Origin: Isoetes taiwanensis
Lineage: Eukaryota; Streptophyta; Lycopodiopsida; Isoetales; Isoetaceae
NCBI GenBank assembly: GCA_021234155.1
Contig: JAJEKV010000111.1
Coordinates: 1,866,968-1,930,967 of the forward strand
Length of the DNA stretch: 64,000 bases
Direction of reading: 5' to 3'
The position numbers and the translations under genes were made by a program. The notes below the pieces were generated by a model, which was not told the DNA's origin, did not search any database, and worked only from the letters and a program-made list of their open reading frames with translations. How positions within the stretch are numbered: the first letter of the stretch is position 1; each line of letters begins with the position of its first letter. Shown here in pieces: positions 1-12,954 of the stretch.

Positions 1-3000
1 GAAAGCTCGACTAGTTGCATGTAGCAAGTTGAGTTTGGCTATGTTGGTCACAACAGCTGGTCCCTAGAGTAAATTGGTTGCCTTGGAGTCGTGCATGAAG
101 CCAAAACTGCATTCCAAGCTCGGTATAGCTGCCGAATTGGAGGAACATGCCATATATCCACCTCGCGGGCCCTACGCCGAAAGGGGTGATTTGGGGTTGG
201 TATGCCCGTGCAATGGATGTCCATTTTTTCTTTTTGGAGATGATTCAGGGAACACGAGCTACCATTTGGACGGTGGGATTAGCAGATGGAGTGGCTTTGG
301 TGCCCCAAAACCAAAACCCTACTAATTATGTAGGGTTTAGGTTTTGGTAGCCTTCCCTGCCTTTAAAGTGGTCGAGCGCTTGCCTGCAGGGTTCCCACAA
401 GGGTCTGAAGAGAGAACATCAGAGAGAGAATAAAAAAACCCTCCCGAGGCACCTATTTCAAAGTTGCCCCTTGCGATGCTTCATGACAAACTGGACAAGG
501 TGCCACTGGCCATGCCAGAAAGGCACGTCACGAAATTTCGACTATGCGGTTGCTTCTAGAAGGCCATGGTTACCCTAAGACATGACATGCATGGAGTGCC
601 TTGCCACAATCAACTGCCCCTACTTCCTTGTGCATGCTACGTTTAATTAAGACTAGCGCACACACTACACGCAAGGAGTGCATTGAGCGAAAGCTCGACT
701 AATTGCATGTAGCAAGTTGAGTTTGGCTATGTTGGTCACAACGGCTGGTCCCTAGAGTAAATTGGTTGCCTTGGAGTCGTGCATGAAGCCAAAACTGCAT
801 TCCAAGCTCGGTATAGCTGCCGAATTGGAGGAACATGCCATATATCCACCTCGTGGCCCTACGTCGGAAAGGGGGTAATTTGGGGGTTGGTACCGTGTAA
901 TGGATGTCCATTTTCTCTTTTTGGAGATGATTCAGGGAACACGAGCTACCATTTGGACGGTGGGATTAGCAGATGGAGTGGTTTTGGTGCCCCAAAACCA
1001 AAACCCTACTAATTCTGTAGGGTTTAGGTTTCGTTAGCCTTTCCTGCCTTTAAAGTGGTCGAGCGCTTGCCTGCAGGGTTCCCACAAGGGTCTGAAGAGA
1101 GAACATCAGAGAGAGAATAAAAAAACCCTCCCGAGGCACCTATTCTAAAGTTGCCCCTTGCGATGCTTCATGACAAACTGGACAAGGTGCCACTGGCCAT
1201 GCCAGAAAGGCACGTCACGAAATTTCGACTATGCGGTTGCTTCTAGAAGGCCATGGTTACCCTAGGGCATGACATGCATGGAGAGCCTTGCCCCGATCAA
1301 CTGTCCCTACTTCCTTATGTGCATGCTACGTTTAATTAAGACTAGCTAGCACACGCACTACACACAAGGAGTGCATTGAGCGAAAGCTCGACTAGTTGCA
1401 TGTAGCAAGTTGAGTTTGGCTATGTTGGTCACAACAGCTCGTCCCTAGAGTAAATTGGTTGCCTTGGAGTCGTGCATGAAGCCAAAACTGCATTCCAAGC
1501 TCTGTGATAGGCATTTAATTGGAGGAACATGCCATATATCCACCTCGTGGCCCTACCGCCTAGGAAAAGGGGGTAATTTGGGGGTTGGTACGCCCATGCA
1601 ATGGATGTCCATTTTTTCTTTTTGGAGATGATTCAGGGAACACGAGCTACCATTTGGATGGTGGGATTAGCAGATGGAGTGGTTTTGGTGCCCCAAAACC
1701 AAAACCCTACTAATTCTGTAGGGTTTAGGTTTCGGTAGCCTTCCCTGCCTTTAAAGTGGTCGAGCACTTGCCTACAAGGTTCCCACAAGGGTTTGAAAAG
1801 AGAACATCAGAGAGAGAATAAAAAAACCCTCCTGAGGCACCTATTCCAAAGTTGCCCCTTGCGATGCTTCATGACAAACTGGACAAGGTGCCACTGGCCA
1901 TGCCAGAAAGGCACGTCACGAAATTTCGACTATGCGGTTGCTTCTAGAAGGCCATGGTTACCCTAGGGCATGACATGCATGGAGAGCCTTGCCCCAATCA
2001 ACTGCCCCTACTTCCTTGTGCAAGCTACGTTTAATTAAGACTAGCTAGCGCACGCACTACACGCAAGGAGTGCATTGAGCGAAAGCTCGACTAGTTGCAT
2101 GTAGCAAGTTGAGTTACGAGCTAGCATTTGGATGGTGGGATTAGCAGATGGAGTGGTTTTGGTCCCCCAAAACCAAAACCCTACTAATTCTGTAGGGTTT
2201 AGGTTTCGGTAGTCTTCCATGTCTTTAAAGTGGTCGAGCGCTTGCCTGCAGGGTTCCCACAAGGGTCTGAAGAGAGAACATCAGAGAGAGAATAAAAAAA
2301 CCCTCCCGAGGCACCTATTCCAAAGTTGCCCCTTGCGATGCTTCATGACAAACTGGACAAGGTGCCACTGGCGATGCCAGAAAGGCACGTCACGAAATTT
2401 TGACTATGCGGTTGCTTCTAGAAGGCCATGGTTACCCTAGGGCATGACATGCATGGAGAGCCTTGCCCCGATCAACTGTCCCTACTTCCTTGTGCATGCT
2501 ACATTTAATTAAGACTAGCTAGCGCACGCACTACACGCAAGGAGTGCATTGAGCGAAAGCTCGACTAGTTGCATGTAGCAAGTTGAGTTTGGCTATGTTG
2601 GTCACAACAGCTTGTCCCTAGAGTAAATTGGTTGCCTTGAAGTCGTGCATGAAGCCAAAACTGCATTCCAAGCTCGGTATAGCTACCGAATTGGAGGAAC
2701 ATGCCATATATCCACCTCGTGGCCCTACGTCGAAAAGGGGATAATTTGGGGTTGGTACGCCCATGCAATGGATGTCCATTTTTTCTTTTTGGAGATTATT
2801 CAGGGAACACGAGCTACCATTTGGACGGTGGGATTAGCAGATGGAGTGGTTTTGGTGCCCCAAAACCAAAACCCTACTAATTCTGTAGGGTTTAGGTTTC
2901 GGTAGCCTTCCCTGCCTTTAAAGTGGTCGAAGCGCTTGGTGCTGGGGTTCCCACAAGGGTCTGAAAAGAGAACATCAGAGAGAGAATAAAAAAACCCTCC

Positions 3001-3848
3001 CGATGCACCTATTCCAAAGTTGCCCCTTGCGATGCTTCATGACAAACTGGACAAGGTGCCACTGGCCATGCCAGAAAGGCACGTGCCACTGGCCATGCCA
3101 GAAAGGCACGTCACGAAATTTCGACTATGTGGTTGCTTCTAGAAGGCCATGGTTACCCTAGGGCATGACATGCATGGAGAGCCTTGCCCCGATCAACTGT
3201 CCCTACTTCCTTGTGCATGTTACGTTTAATTAAGACTAGCTAGCGCACGCACTACACGCAAGGAGTGCATTGAGTGAAAGCTCGACTAGTTGCATGTAGC
3301 AAGTTGAGTTACGAGCTACCATTTGGACGGTGGGATTAGCAGATGGAGTGGTTTTGGTGCCCCAAAACCAAAACCCTACTAATTTTGTAGGGTTTAGGTT
3401 TCGGTAGCCTTCCCTACCTTTAAAGTGGTCGAGCGCTTGCCTGCAGAGTTCCCACAAGGGTCTGAAGAGAGAACATCAGAGAGAGAATAAAAAAAACCCT
3501 CCCGAGGCACCTATTCCAAAGTTGCCCCTTGCGATGCTTCATGACAAACTGGACAAGGTGCCACTGGCGATGCCAGAAAGGCACGTCACGAAAATTTGAC
3601 TATGCGGTTGCTTCTAGAAGGCCATGGTTACCCTAGGGCATGACATGCATGGAGAGCCTTGCCCCGATCAACTGCCCCTACTTCCTTGTGCATGCTACGT
3701 TTAATTAAGACTAGCGCACCCACTACACGCAAGGAGTGCATTGAGCGAAAGCTCGACTAGTTGCATGTAGCAAGTTGAGTTTGGCTATGTTGGTCACAAC
3801 AGCTGGTCCCTAGAGTAAATTGGTTGCCTTGGAGTTGTGCATGAAGCG
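1..3848. repeat. Tandem array of a ~690-bp unit (six units plus a partial seventh)
   Basis: Units begin at the motif GAAAGCTCGACT and run 1-688, 689-1381, 1382-2080, 2081-2554, 2555-3275, 3276-3746, then a broken copy 3747-3848. Units 1, 2, 3 and 5 are about 690-720 bp. Units 4 and 6 are about 472 bp because the same ~215-bp internal block is missing with identical breakpoints (GTTGAGTT joined to ACGAGCTACC). Unit 5 carries a 27-bp tandem duplication at 3056-3109. Unit 7 jumps from GCATGAAGC directly to the unit end motif TTTAATTAAGACTAGC. No reading frame stays open across all units, so this is noncoding satellite-like DNA. The array begins at or before the window edge. Confidence 0.95.
305..347. 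repeat. Telobox-containing inverted repeat inside each array unit
   Basis: In unit 1 an 18-nt arm (305-322) and its complement (330-347) flank a 7-nt AT-rich spacer, with one mismatch. The arms hold AAACCCTA-type and TAGGGTTT-type teloboxes facing each other. The same structure recurs in every unit that keeps this segment, usually with one more mismatch in the right arm. Teloboxes are known plant promoter and Polycomb-recruiting motifs; a function here is inference only. Confidence 0.75.
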
Positions 3849-4705
3849 TTTAATTAAGACTAGCTCACGCACTACAGGCACGTGTTTCACGAAACATGCC
3901 TACAAGGTGGAGCACATTTGGTGGTTAACTATATGAAGTGGAAGTACACTATTGCACTATGAGGTGGTTGCCTATGTCACCACGCGTGGTTCATGAAACA
4001 TGCCCACACGTTTGCAGCACGCTTGAATGTGCTTTACCCATATTTCAATCATGGCAACATGCACCCGATCCCAAACTTTTATCTTATGCCTTCATTCCTG
4101 ATGTTGGGAATTGTGTCCTGCTTTTAGAACTTTTAAGTGCTGACAAAGTTAAAAATCAAAATGTATGCTTAGATAGATTTCGTAAGTTATCAAGTATTAG
4201 CATTCGCATACAGAACTTATTTCAAAATTCCACACATCTCAAACAAAACACTTAATCGTAACAAATGACTTGCAAATTTACCCTTTTCACATTTCTTTGT
4301 GCCTTCAACTACATGGTTGCTTGCTTGTAGAATGATTTTTTAAGTCAAGAAGATTTAACATTCGATGCAATGGTTGTCACTCGGGTGACAACTTTGTGAC
4401 AATTAGGGTGTCATCTAGAACATTAAGAATATGACAAGAACGGGAGTTCTAAAGGTTTTATTTGTGTCAATGATTTTGACCTTATACTTAAAAATACAAG
4501 CACACTTCTCTTGTAGTGGTAGTAGTTCTTTTAAGAGAACATTTCGCATTGTATATACACATAAGGCAAGTTGGTCCTATTGTTGACGAGGTTGCTATTT
4601 AATTGTGGAAGCTCTACTTTTAACCTTTGCAACACTGCAACATGTGCACCTCACGTTGCTTGTAACTGAGACATTTGATAATTGTTTTTCAAGCAGAACC
4701 TTGCA
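3849..4705. other. Unassigned spacer between the satellite array and LINE-1
   Basis: AT-rich sequence with no convincing gene. It opens with the array end motif and a degenerate duplicated segment around CACGAAACATGCC (3897-3909 and again near 3991-4005). An open frame at 3938-4255 shows no recognisable domain and is probably chance. Confidence 0.5.
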
Positions 4706-4859
4706 TTTTTTTTTTTTTTTTTTTTTTTGGAGGTAAGTATGTATATTATATTAATAAGAAGTAAAAACAAGCAGATGGACCTTATGTCCTGATATCATCC
4801 GTAAGCACAAGGGGAACCCGCCTAGTCCCAAGGGGAGTTAGGGGGTTAACTGCCAGAGT

Positions 4860-7800
4860 TTAAGCCAGGCCAGTGGCTACCTCCTCCGTGCTCCATGAGC
4901 AACGGAAAAACATGTTGAAGCCTTGTGTACTACCAATCTTATCAAGCTCCTTATCATAATTACTACCATATTTCCTGTGGTGCCCCAACCCCATCATTGC
5001 AACCTCCATGTTGAAGTATTTGCGTATTCGAGTGGTAGAGGGAGTCTGCTTTCCAATTGCAACATCACACCTGTGTTTCCAGACTACCCATAGAGCAATG
5101 TTGATGACCGAAGCTCTGGTCCGTGATCCAGCTGAAACCATTAAGATATGTGGCCACTTCCACTCGTCAGGGGCTAAGTGGAGTATGGGTGAAGCCCAGT
5201 GCCAAAAGTCTACTGCCATCGGGCAGAAGAACACATGTGCTCTACTGATTCACATTGCCCACATCCTAGTGGGCAGAGATTTGATCCCACTATTTTCCTT
5301 CTTCTCAGCCGAGACATGGTGCTGATTGCATCTTGGAGAGCCAACCACCGGAACAGCTGTATCTTCTTGGAGCACCAACATTGCCAAGAACCCACCAAGA
5401 GTTGCAGGAACACCTCATCCGTGACATCCAGGCTGGCCAAAACCTTGAAGGGAGAAAGGTTCCTTTTTAGCCTATAAATCCTACTTACTGAGTATCCATC
5501 TTGCCCTTCAATCCCCCAGACCTCACCTAGGCCTACAATCCCTGACCAATCATGCACATTAGCCAAAATGCCTCTAAATATACTCTTGTCCAGCACACTA
5601 GCTTGTTTGAGCCGTGCTTGAGTTTCGACCAGACAACCATTGATCATCCGGCCACACATCGGCTAAGTGGCGGATCCCTTGTTGTCTCCACCTTGAGTAT
5701 ATATACGAGGGTGGACTGAGAGCAGGGCACCACGTGCTTTTTCCCATACTGTTGTGTTCCAGAAGATGCTAAGGCCCCCCACTTCCACCAGGGGCGGCTT
5801 TAGGTGGAAAACCTCTATAATTTCTTGCCACGCACTGAATAGACCTCGTATAACAGGGGATACACCACGTGGCATAGAGAATGAGTAAAAGAAGGAGCTT
5901 ATCTCCTCCATAGGAACCGATGGTCTGCATAGGGGTGCGCATTTGCCTAGCCAGAATCGGACAAAGTGAAGCACAGGTGATTGCTCCCCCATAAGAGATC
6001 TCCAGATTATTTTTGCTGCCAAGACCTGAGCTTGCAATAGTAGGTCCTTGCAGCCCAATCCCCCATCTCTCCTGTCTCTACATACCTCAGACCATGCAAG
6101 TTCAAAGGGGCCATTCTATATGAACATCCTGATCATCCTCTGGAGCTTCTCGTAGACTGTCTTAGGACCCACGAGGACCGAGGAGTAGAAGACATGTGAG
6201 GATCCAAGCACCGCATTGGCTACCGGGCCACTCGCCCGGCTTTGTAGAGAGGCTTCTCTGTGACCATAGATTTATTTTCCTCCGAACCTTCTCCAGAATG
6301 GGAGTCCACAGCCCACGAGTAGAGGCCTGAAGAGAGAGGGGAATGCCTAGAAGCTTCATTGTATCTTGTTGTCTTAATACTTGGAGCCCGAGGGCCAAAA
6401 CAGTGTGATGGACTTGTCCCTCATGCGGCCACAAGATAGAACATTTGTTCCTATTGAGCTCAATTCCAGATGCAATAGAGAAAGTAGAAAGAACTCCTAT
6501 AAACTTAGCTAGACTCTGGTCATCATACCTGAGGAATAAGAAGGTGTCGTCTGCATATTGCATAATAGTGAGCATCTCATCGGCCATGCCTGGAAGCCTC
6601 AGTCCCTCGATTCTCTGTAGTTGTACCTCAATTTTGACCAGGCGCGTCAGAACATTAGCTACAATGAGGAATAGATAGGGCGCAAGTGGGCATCCCTGTC
6701 TTACTCCCTTCCTTATTTGGAATAGTCCTGTAGGCCTCCCATTGAGGAGCACTGATGCACTAGCAAGATTGTTAAGGCCCATTACCTTCCCAACCAAATC
6801 GGGATGGAATCCCATTCGATGCATAATTCTCTCTAAGCACTGCCAGCGTAAAGAGTCATATGCTCTCTTGAAGTCCAACTTCAAAAGAACAACCGGTTGA
6901 CATGATCTTTGACACCAGTGTGCCCCTTCCCTTGCTGCAAGATAATTATCTAATATGGATCTACCTGGTAGGAAGGCAGACTGCTCATGATCAATCACTC
7001 TCTGCAGCATAGGTTTCATTCTGGACGCAATGATCTTAGCCAAAATCTTGTAGGTAGTGTTAGTCAGAGCAATGGGTCTCCATTCACCTATAGACAGTGG
7101 TCTGTCCACTTTGGGAATCAAGGAAATAAAACCTGCAGAGATAGCCGGGTGAAGTTCTTTGGTCGATCATGCCCTTCTAATAGCTTCCACCAAATCCCCT
7201 TAAGTTCTGGCCAGAATTCCACATAAAACTCGGGAGGAAACCCATCTGGGCCAGGGGACTTGCCCGCTGACATGGAGCATAGCGTTTTGAAGACTTCTTG
7301 CTCTGTGATGTCAGCCATGAGTTGTCGATTGTCAGCAGGAAGAATACTGGTTTGAGTTACCCTGGAGCAGGCCTCCATTGCATCATCAAAACCCACCGGC
7401 TGAGGGTCCTCCGAGAAAAGAGACTGGTATGTCTGTTTAAGAAAGACCCCAATATCATGTTGCTTGTCGATGATCACCCCCTTATCATTCAAGACCCTAG
7501 AAATTCCGTTCTCTGCTAGCCTAGCACCAGCCACCCTAAAGAACGCTTTGGAGTTCTCATGGTCCATCTCTGCATACCACCTAGATTTTGATCTTACAGC
7601 AGCTCCCCTTGCCTCTTCCTCTTCAATAGCCTTTGCCTTCCTTTCCATCTCCTCCTCTCTATTTTGCTTGCCAACATTAAGGGGGTCGTTCAATAGATCT
7701 TGTCTAATGCTTCTTAGCTCATTATATAGGTCATTTTTCTCCTTTCTGAATATAGCAGCCCAGTCCTTGCCCCACGACTTTATCCATTTTTTCATAGCCT

Positions 7801-8672
7801 GTGCCTTCTGTACCCATCTTTTCATGCTAGGTAAGGATGTTTGGGGCAAAGAGGCAAGAAACAACTTGAATGCATCTACAAAGCTCTGCTTAGTCAGGTA
7901 ACTTGTATAAAACTTGAAGGGCAAGCATCCCTTCTCGCGTACCTCCGGTAGGGTCAAATATCAGTACTTGAGGGATATGGTCTGAATGGGAGAAGCACAA
8001 ATCAGCATGTACAAAGCATCGATCCATAAAGCTAGCTGTTCTATTAGCAACATAAAAACGGTCAAGGAGGCAGTAGACTCGGTTCTGACCTTTCTGCTTA
8101 TTGGACCAGGAGTAAAGAGCATTAGATGGGGGTATAAGTAGTAGTCCAATATCATCCAGTATGTGTTCCCAAGCTGCCTTTTCCTGAAGCTGGAGGTTAC
8201 GGTTGACCCCTAACTTTTGGTCCCACGTATCTGTCATGTTAAAATCCCCTGCCAACACCCAGTTATCCACTAGCTGCCTCGTAGCCCAGCCATCAATTTC
8301 ACCCCATAACAAGGCTCTTTCAGCAGGGTTGTTGGAGGCATAGACATTTATCAGCCCCCAGGACACCCCTTGCGTTTCAATTATTAGAGCCTGCCATCTG
8401 CCGGTAGGGCTTGTGTGGGTGGACTTAGGTGTGAGACCCTTCTAGAAGGCACCTACACCCCCCTTGGTCCCATCTGCTTTGGAGATAAGCGAGTTGTGTC
8501 CACAACCCATCCATCCCCCAAGGGAACATGCCTCAAAATCACCCAACCTATGCTCTTGAATAAGAATAATGTCAGCCTGCATAGAGCGCATAGCTGTCAA
8601 CACCCTGGCCCTCTTGAGAGCACCTTTGATTCCCCTGAGATTCCACGATACAATCCTCATATCAAATGCCAC
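4860..8672 (-). pseudogene. LINE-1 ORF2: AP endonuclease, reverse transcriptase, zf-RVT (frameshifted)
   Basis: The endonuclease starts at 8672 with MRIVSWNLRG and QEHRL, continues after a break near 8400 with INVYAS and GDFNM, and ends with SDHIP, which are the expected APE-type catalytic motifs. The reverse transcriptase (about 7400-6160) shows KSPGPDGFPPEF, LLKLDFKRAYDSL, KGVRQGCPLAPYLF and the catalytic QYADDTFLF. The tail has WLALQDAISTMSRLRRR and a Cys/His knuckle (LCPLGCGQCESVEH) split by a frameshift near 5225. At least five frame changes (near 8400, 7920, 7120, 6060-6160 and 5225) rule out a functional protein. The product would have nicked target DNA and copied LINE RNA by target-primed reverse transcription. 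Confidence 0.9.
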
Positions 8673-8916
8673 CTCCTATCACTGATGCGCCTGCCCCTGG
8701 GCAGACCATATGTTTCTTGGAACCATAATGTGGTAAAGTGAGGCGCACCTCATGTCCGACCCCTCTACCTTCAGCTCGCCAATACTAATGAGAGTACATA
8801 TGGGTGGTAAAGGATTCACACCCCCAGCTAAATATCTGTCAATGAGTGGTAGCCTGCTCGCCCCCGTGTAGACCATAGCTTTACCCATAAAAACACACAT
8901 GCTTGGGAAGTACAAC

Positions 8917-11535
8917 CTACCTCTTTTTCCGGAGGGACTTCCGGGTCGATTGCAAAGACATCCGCGCCACCCCCTGCTTCCCATTTATTGGTGGTGTACT
9001 TTCCCCCGGAATAAGGTCACCGCCACCATCATGTACTGCATCTTGACTTCCCCTCCCCCTCCCCTGGCTATACACCCCTGCCTCCATATGCTTCCCATTT
9101 ATTGGTGGTGTACTTTCATGCCCAACCATACCATCAGGGGTTCCATAATTCCAGTCCACAGGAGGGAGGCTGTCTTCCTTGCTTTTTGAGCCCGTGCCAT
9201 CTTCACCGCTTTTTGTGCAAGAGGGACTATTGACCACAAGGGGGTGGCCCCCTATGGCCACCCATCTCTCCCCATTAATGTTGTCGCACCCATCCCTTTC
9301 TTCTCCGATATAGTTCTCCCCCTTTAGGCCACTTACAGTCTTCCCTTTATTATTTTTTGTGGTAGGTGGTCTACCCTCCAAGCCTCCCATCGTAGAGCCA
9401 TCCCTATCCTCATTATTTTCTGTGCAACTATCCCCATCGTCCCTGATTTCCATGTTATTCAAACCACTTTCTAGTCTCCCCTTCAAGAAAAAGTAGCCAT
9501 CATTGTCCACCTTATTTTCAGCACCAATGTCCACATCTGCACCGTTATTGTCACCTCCATCTATTTGCGTGCCACTTGCTCCCTCCACCTTGTTTACTGA
9601 GCCATCCCTATCCTCATTATTTTCCGTGCAACTATCCCCATCGTCCCTGATTTCCATGCAATCCCAACCACTTTCTAGTCTTCCTTTCAAGAGAAAGTTG
9701 CCATCATTGTCCACCTTCTTTTTGGCGCCAATGTCCCCATCCGCACCGGTTTTGTCACCTTCATCAGTTAGCGTGACACTTGCTCCCTCTACCTCGTTGA
9801 CTGTGCCCTCGTTGACTGTGCCCTCCTTGGAAAGTATGGCACCACACGATCCCTTTTGAGGGGAGTCGTTAAGAAGGGGCTCACTATCCTGAGTGCCAAT
9901 CTTTTCTTTTTGCGGGTCATCCGAGCCACTCTCTCGTCTCCCTTCAAGGATGACATTAATGTTGTTAGGAGGGGGCTCATTTCCCATAGCACCTGTCCCT
10001 ATCTCCTCATTCTGCGGGCCATAGGAACACTCTCCTTTATGGGGGACACAACCTTGGTTAATGTGGCGCATATCCCTATGCACCGAACCACGAGGGGGCT
10101 CATTTCCCATAGCGCCTATCCCTGTCTCCTCATTTTGCGGGCCATAGGAACATTCTCCTTTATGAGGGGCACAATCTTGGTTAATGTGGCGCATATCCCC
10201 ATGCACCACCCTGGTCACTGTTGGCGCATATCGCCCTCCTCTTGTACCTCGCCCACCCCTCCGACCAACCTGCCTAGGTATGCCCAGTTGCCAGCCATCA
10301 ACAGACTTGTGCTCACCAATGGCATCCTTGACGGCCTCCCTACAAGGGGGACCAGAATGGAACCTCTGACTATATAGCTTACAAGCTGGTGGAATTCCCT
10401 CAAGTCTCATGTCGAACCATTCCTCTTTCCTATCGAATCCCGTAAATGCCACCCCTGTAGGTATTGGCTGTAGGAGATCTATCATGAGGCACACCCTTCC
10501 CGGAGAGTCTGGTTTGAATTGACCCCAACAAACTCCCCCTACCGTGAGCAAATGGCCTTTAAAGCTGCAACACTCCAATATTCTCGCACTAAGGCCCGCA
10601 AGGGAGGTCCACACAGAAATCAGATCATATCTGGACACCTACCCTTAAAGCCTGGTCTCCACCTCTGCACAAAAAATTCCGCGTGCTTACAAGCAAGCAC
10701 TCCCCTACGAAAGAGCGTGTCTATCTCTTTTTCCGTGTTTGCCTTAATAAGAAAGTAGGGGGGGTCAAGCCATTTGACTCTGGGGAAGCCTTCGACACGG
10801 CATACTCTTTCAAGAGTTCTCCTGACGTCAATTAGATCAATGTATCCCCGGATCCCTCTCCCTATCAAGGCCATCTTGCCAAGCTCTCTAATGCCGCCAC
10901 CCACCGTATAACGTTAAAACGCCGATCAAGATATTTCCCTTACCTTTGTCTCCCCCCTCAGGGCCATAACTTCCCACTTGGGTACCACGTTGTTTCAAGG
11001 TGTTGTTCTGAGGCAAAAAAAATTCCATTTCTCGTAGACCGTCACCTTGGTTGGGGCATCCCTCAGGCCCACCTTGGCCCGATGTACTAGCCACCTCCTT
11101 GTATGTAGGTACCCTCAGCAAGGCTTTTCCACCACCTCGTGGAAGTAACACCTGGTCTTCCGCTTGTTGGGGATTGACTTGCACTTGTTGAGGACTGGCG
11201 CCTCCCTTGTCAAGCGCTTGCTGAGTCTTGGCATCTCCCTCATCAATGTTCAAGGTATCCATATGACATGAAGTATTCTCCTTGGAAGGCTCGTGGGCAT
11301 TTGTTGGATGGGCCATAGCTTGTAGATCAGTGGCCACCGCTTGAAGATGTCCCACTTGGGTTGGAGCCGTCCCCTCCAAATTTAAAGCATGAGGTTGAAG
11401 CAATGGACCCATGCCAGAGGCAAACACATCTTTATTGTGCAGAGCACAACAATTTTCTTTTATATATGAAACCTTCAAAACATCACCATATATAACGCCT
11501 TCACTCATAACTATGTAAAGCAAAATGGCTACCAA
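8917..11535 (-). pseudogene. LINE-1 ORF1: DUF4283-type RNA-binding protein with degenerate zinc knuckle
   Basis: Three overlapping frames (11535-10888, 10904-10620, 10638-8917) join into one ORF1. The middle holds the DUF4283 core ending in VQRWRPGF, followed by the usual TSLAGLSARILE segment. A CX2CX4HX4C knuckle follows, but its second Cys is Tyr (C86, Y89, H94, C99 of the last frame; codon TAT at 10374-10372). The C-terminal ~450 residues are low complexity with two internal duplications: a block with HKGECSYGPQNEE appears twice, and one with MEIRDDGDSCTENNEDRDGS appears twice. ORF1 proteins bind LINE RNA. The Tyr change and the frameshifts argue that this copy is dead. Confidence 0.8.
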
Positions 11536-11735
11536 CTAGCCCCATTGGCAGCCTACTAGCTATATGAGGTCTTCTACGTGCAACGTCTAACCAAGATAGG
11601 AATTTGCACCAAAATCGGGCCCCGTGGTCTAGTGTAAGTCTAACCAGTATAGATCCTCCAACCATTCAACAAAAACTGTGAAAGTATGCATGGGCCACTG
11701 CCGAGACTCACGGAAATGAAATGCCCTGACCCGAG

Positions 11736-12954
11736 TTAGCACTGCGTCAAGGTTACCTTTTGGACTGTGAAGAACCCATCCTCCTCAAAATAAGACTCCC
11801 AAAGTGCCTGCCTCATAACAATCAATTCCCACAACTCCCCAGGGTTGCCAGTGATCCATCCCCATCTTACGAAGGATCTATTTGCCAAAATGGTTGGAGC
11901 ATAAATGAAGGGATCGTGAGTGCTGCTAGGCGATGAGGAGGCTCCAGACCAGTGCGCATCGGATGACTCAGATGATGATGATGAGATGACCACCACCTCA
12001 CCCTCCATTTGATCCATGCTAAATCTTGTAGATCTCAATGCGGACCTGACAGTCGTAGTAGTCACTCTGGGCATGCAATATGGCGGCTGGGATGACTGCC
12101 GAACTACCCAAGTAGTTATGTCGCCAAAGAACAATGACAGTTGGGACGTGATCGGTGGTGATGCTCTCCGCCCCAATAAAAAGTTGTTCTGGGAAGGTAC
12201 GCTCCTCGAAGAGCCACTCCCACAACTCTGCTCCCGTACCCTCAAGCCAACCACAGAGCAAGCTGTTGTTGTTGCAGATAATAACGAAGTATTTGAGCAA
12301 CGGTCTTTCGAGCTCTTGCGAGTGCTGAATTTCCCCTTCCTCGATCACTTCCTCCTCCAACCCGCCAGCTTCGGCCAACACTCCGACTTCGGCAACTACC
12401 GGAACCGCCTGATCCCCTGATAGCGAGTTGGCTGCTGGAAGGAAGATGGTGCTGCCCCACGGGGATCAAAGAGGGGGCCACGGGGATGGGGCAAAGACTC
12501 TATAGGCGGGAGGTGGAGGAGCAAAGCCCAGCACCGGTGCAAGAATTGAAGATGCTTGCGTTGGTGCAGGTAACGGTTGAACCGGAGGAGTCGATGCCGA
12601 AGATGATGGATCTTGAGTAGGACTTGGCCAAGGGACGCCCAGGAATTGCAATTCGTTTACAGGGAGGAAGGTGGCACCCAAACCTTCAAGGCAGCTAGTG
12701 GGGCCAGTAAAGCCAGAAAAATAGAAATCAGGATGGCAGAATATTGGATGAGCAACCCGAGACCCCAGCCAGAAAGCTTTAAATTTGTTGTAGCAGAGGC
12801 TAGCGTATAAAGGCCCAGCTTTGTTGAGGCCAATCCGACTCCAGAATGGAGACCTACTGATTGCAAGAGCTAGAGAGATCTGAGGGCCTCCCAGCATGCA
12901 AAAATCAGACCAAGTATATGAACACAGGCAGGCTCTAAGCCCACAAAAGCACAC
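11736..12954 (-). pseudogene. LINE-1 upstream ORF region (possible ORF0), broken
   Basis: Overlapping minus-strand frames (12954-12466, 12481-12242, 12381-12019, 12254-11736) look like one disrupted coding region upstream of ORF1. Two segments resemble each other: GTGAELWEWLFEERTFPE and GNPGELWELIVMRQALWES, suggesting an internal repeat. LINE-2 has a comparable extra ORF upstream of ORF1, which supports treating this as part of the element. I recognise no domain, and coding status is inferred from layout only. Confidence 0.4.

Noticed and set aside
2041-3457. Short frames recurring in the satellite units
   Set aside because: They recur only because the units repeat, shift between units, and do not survive the indels.
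9503-9859. Open plus-strand frames opposite LINE-1 ORF1
   Set aside because: They mirror the repetitive ORF1 tail on the other strand and have no independent support.
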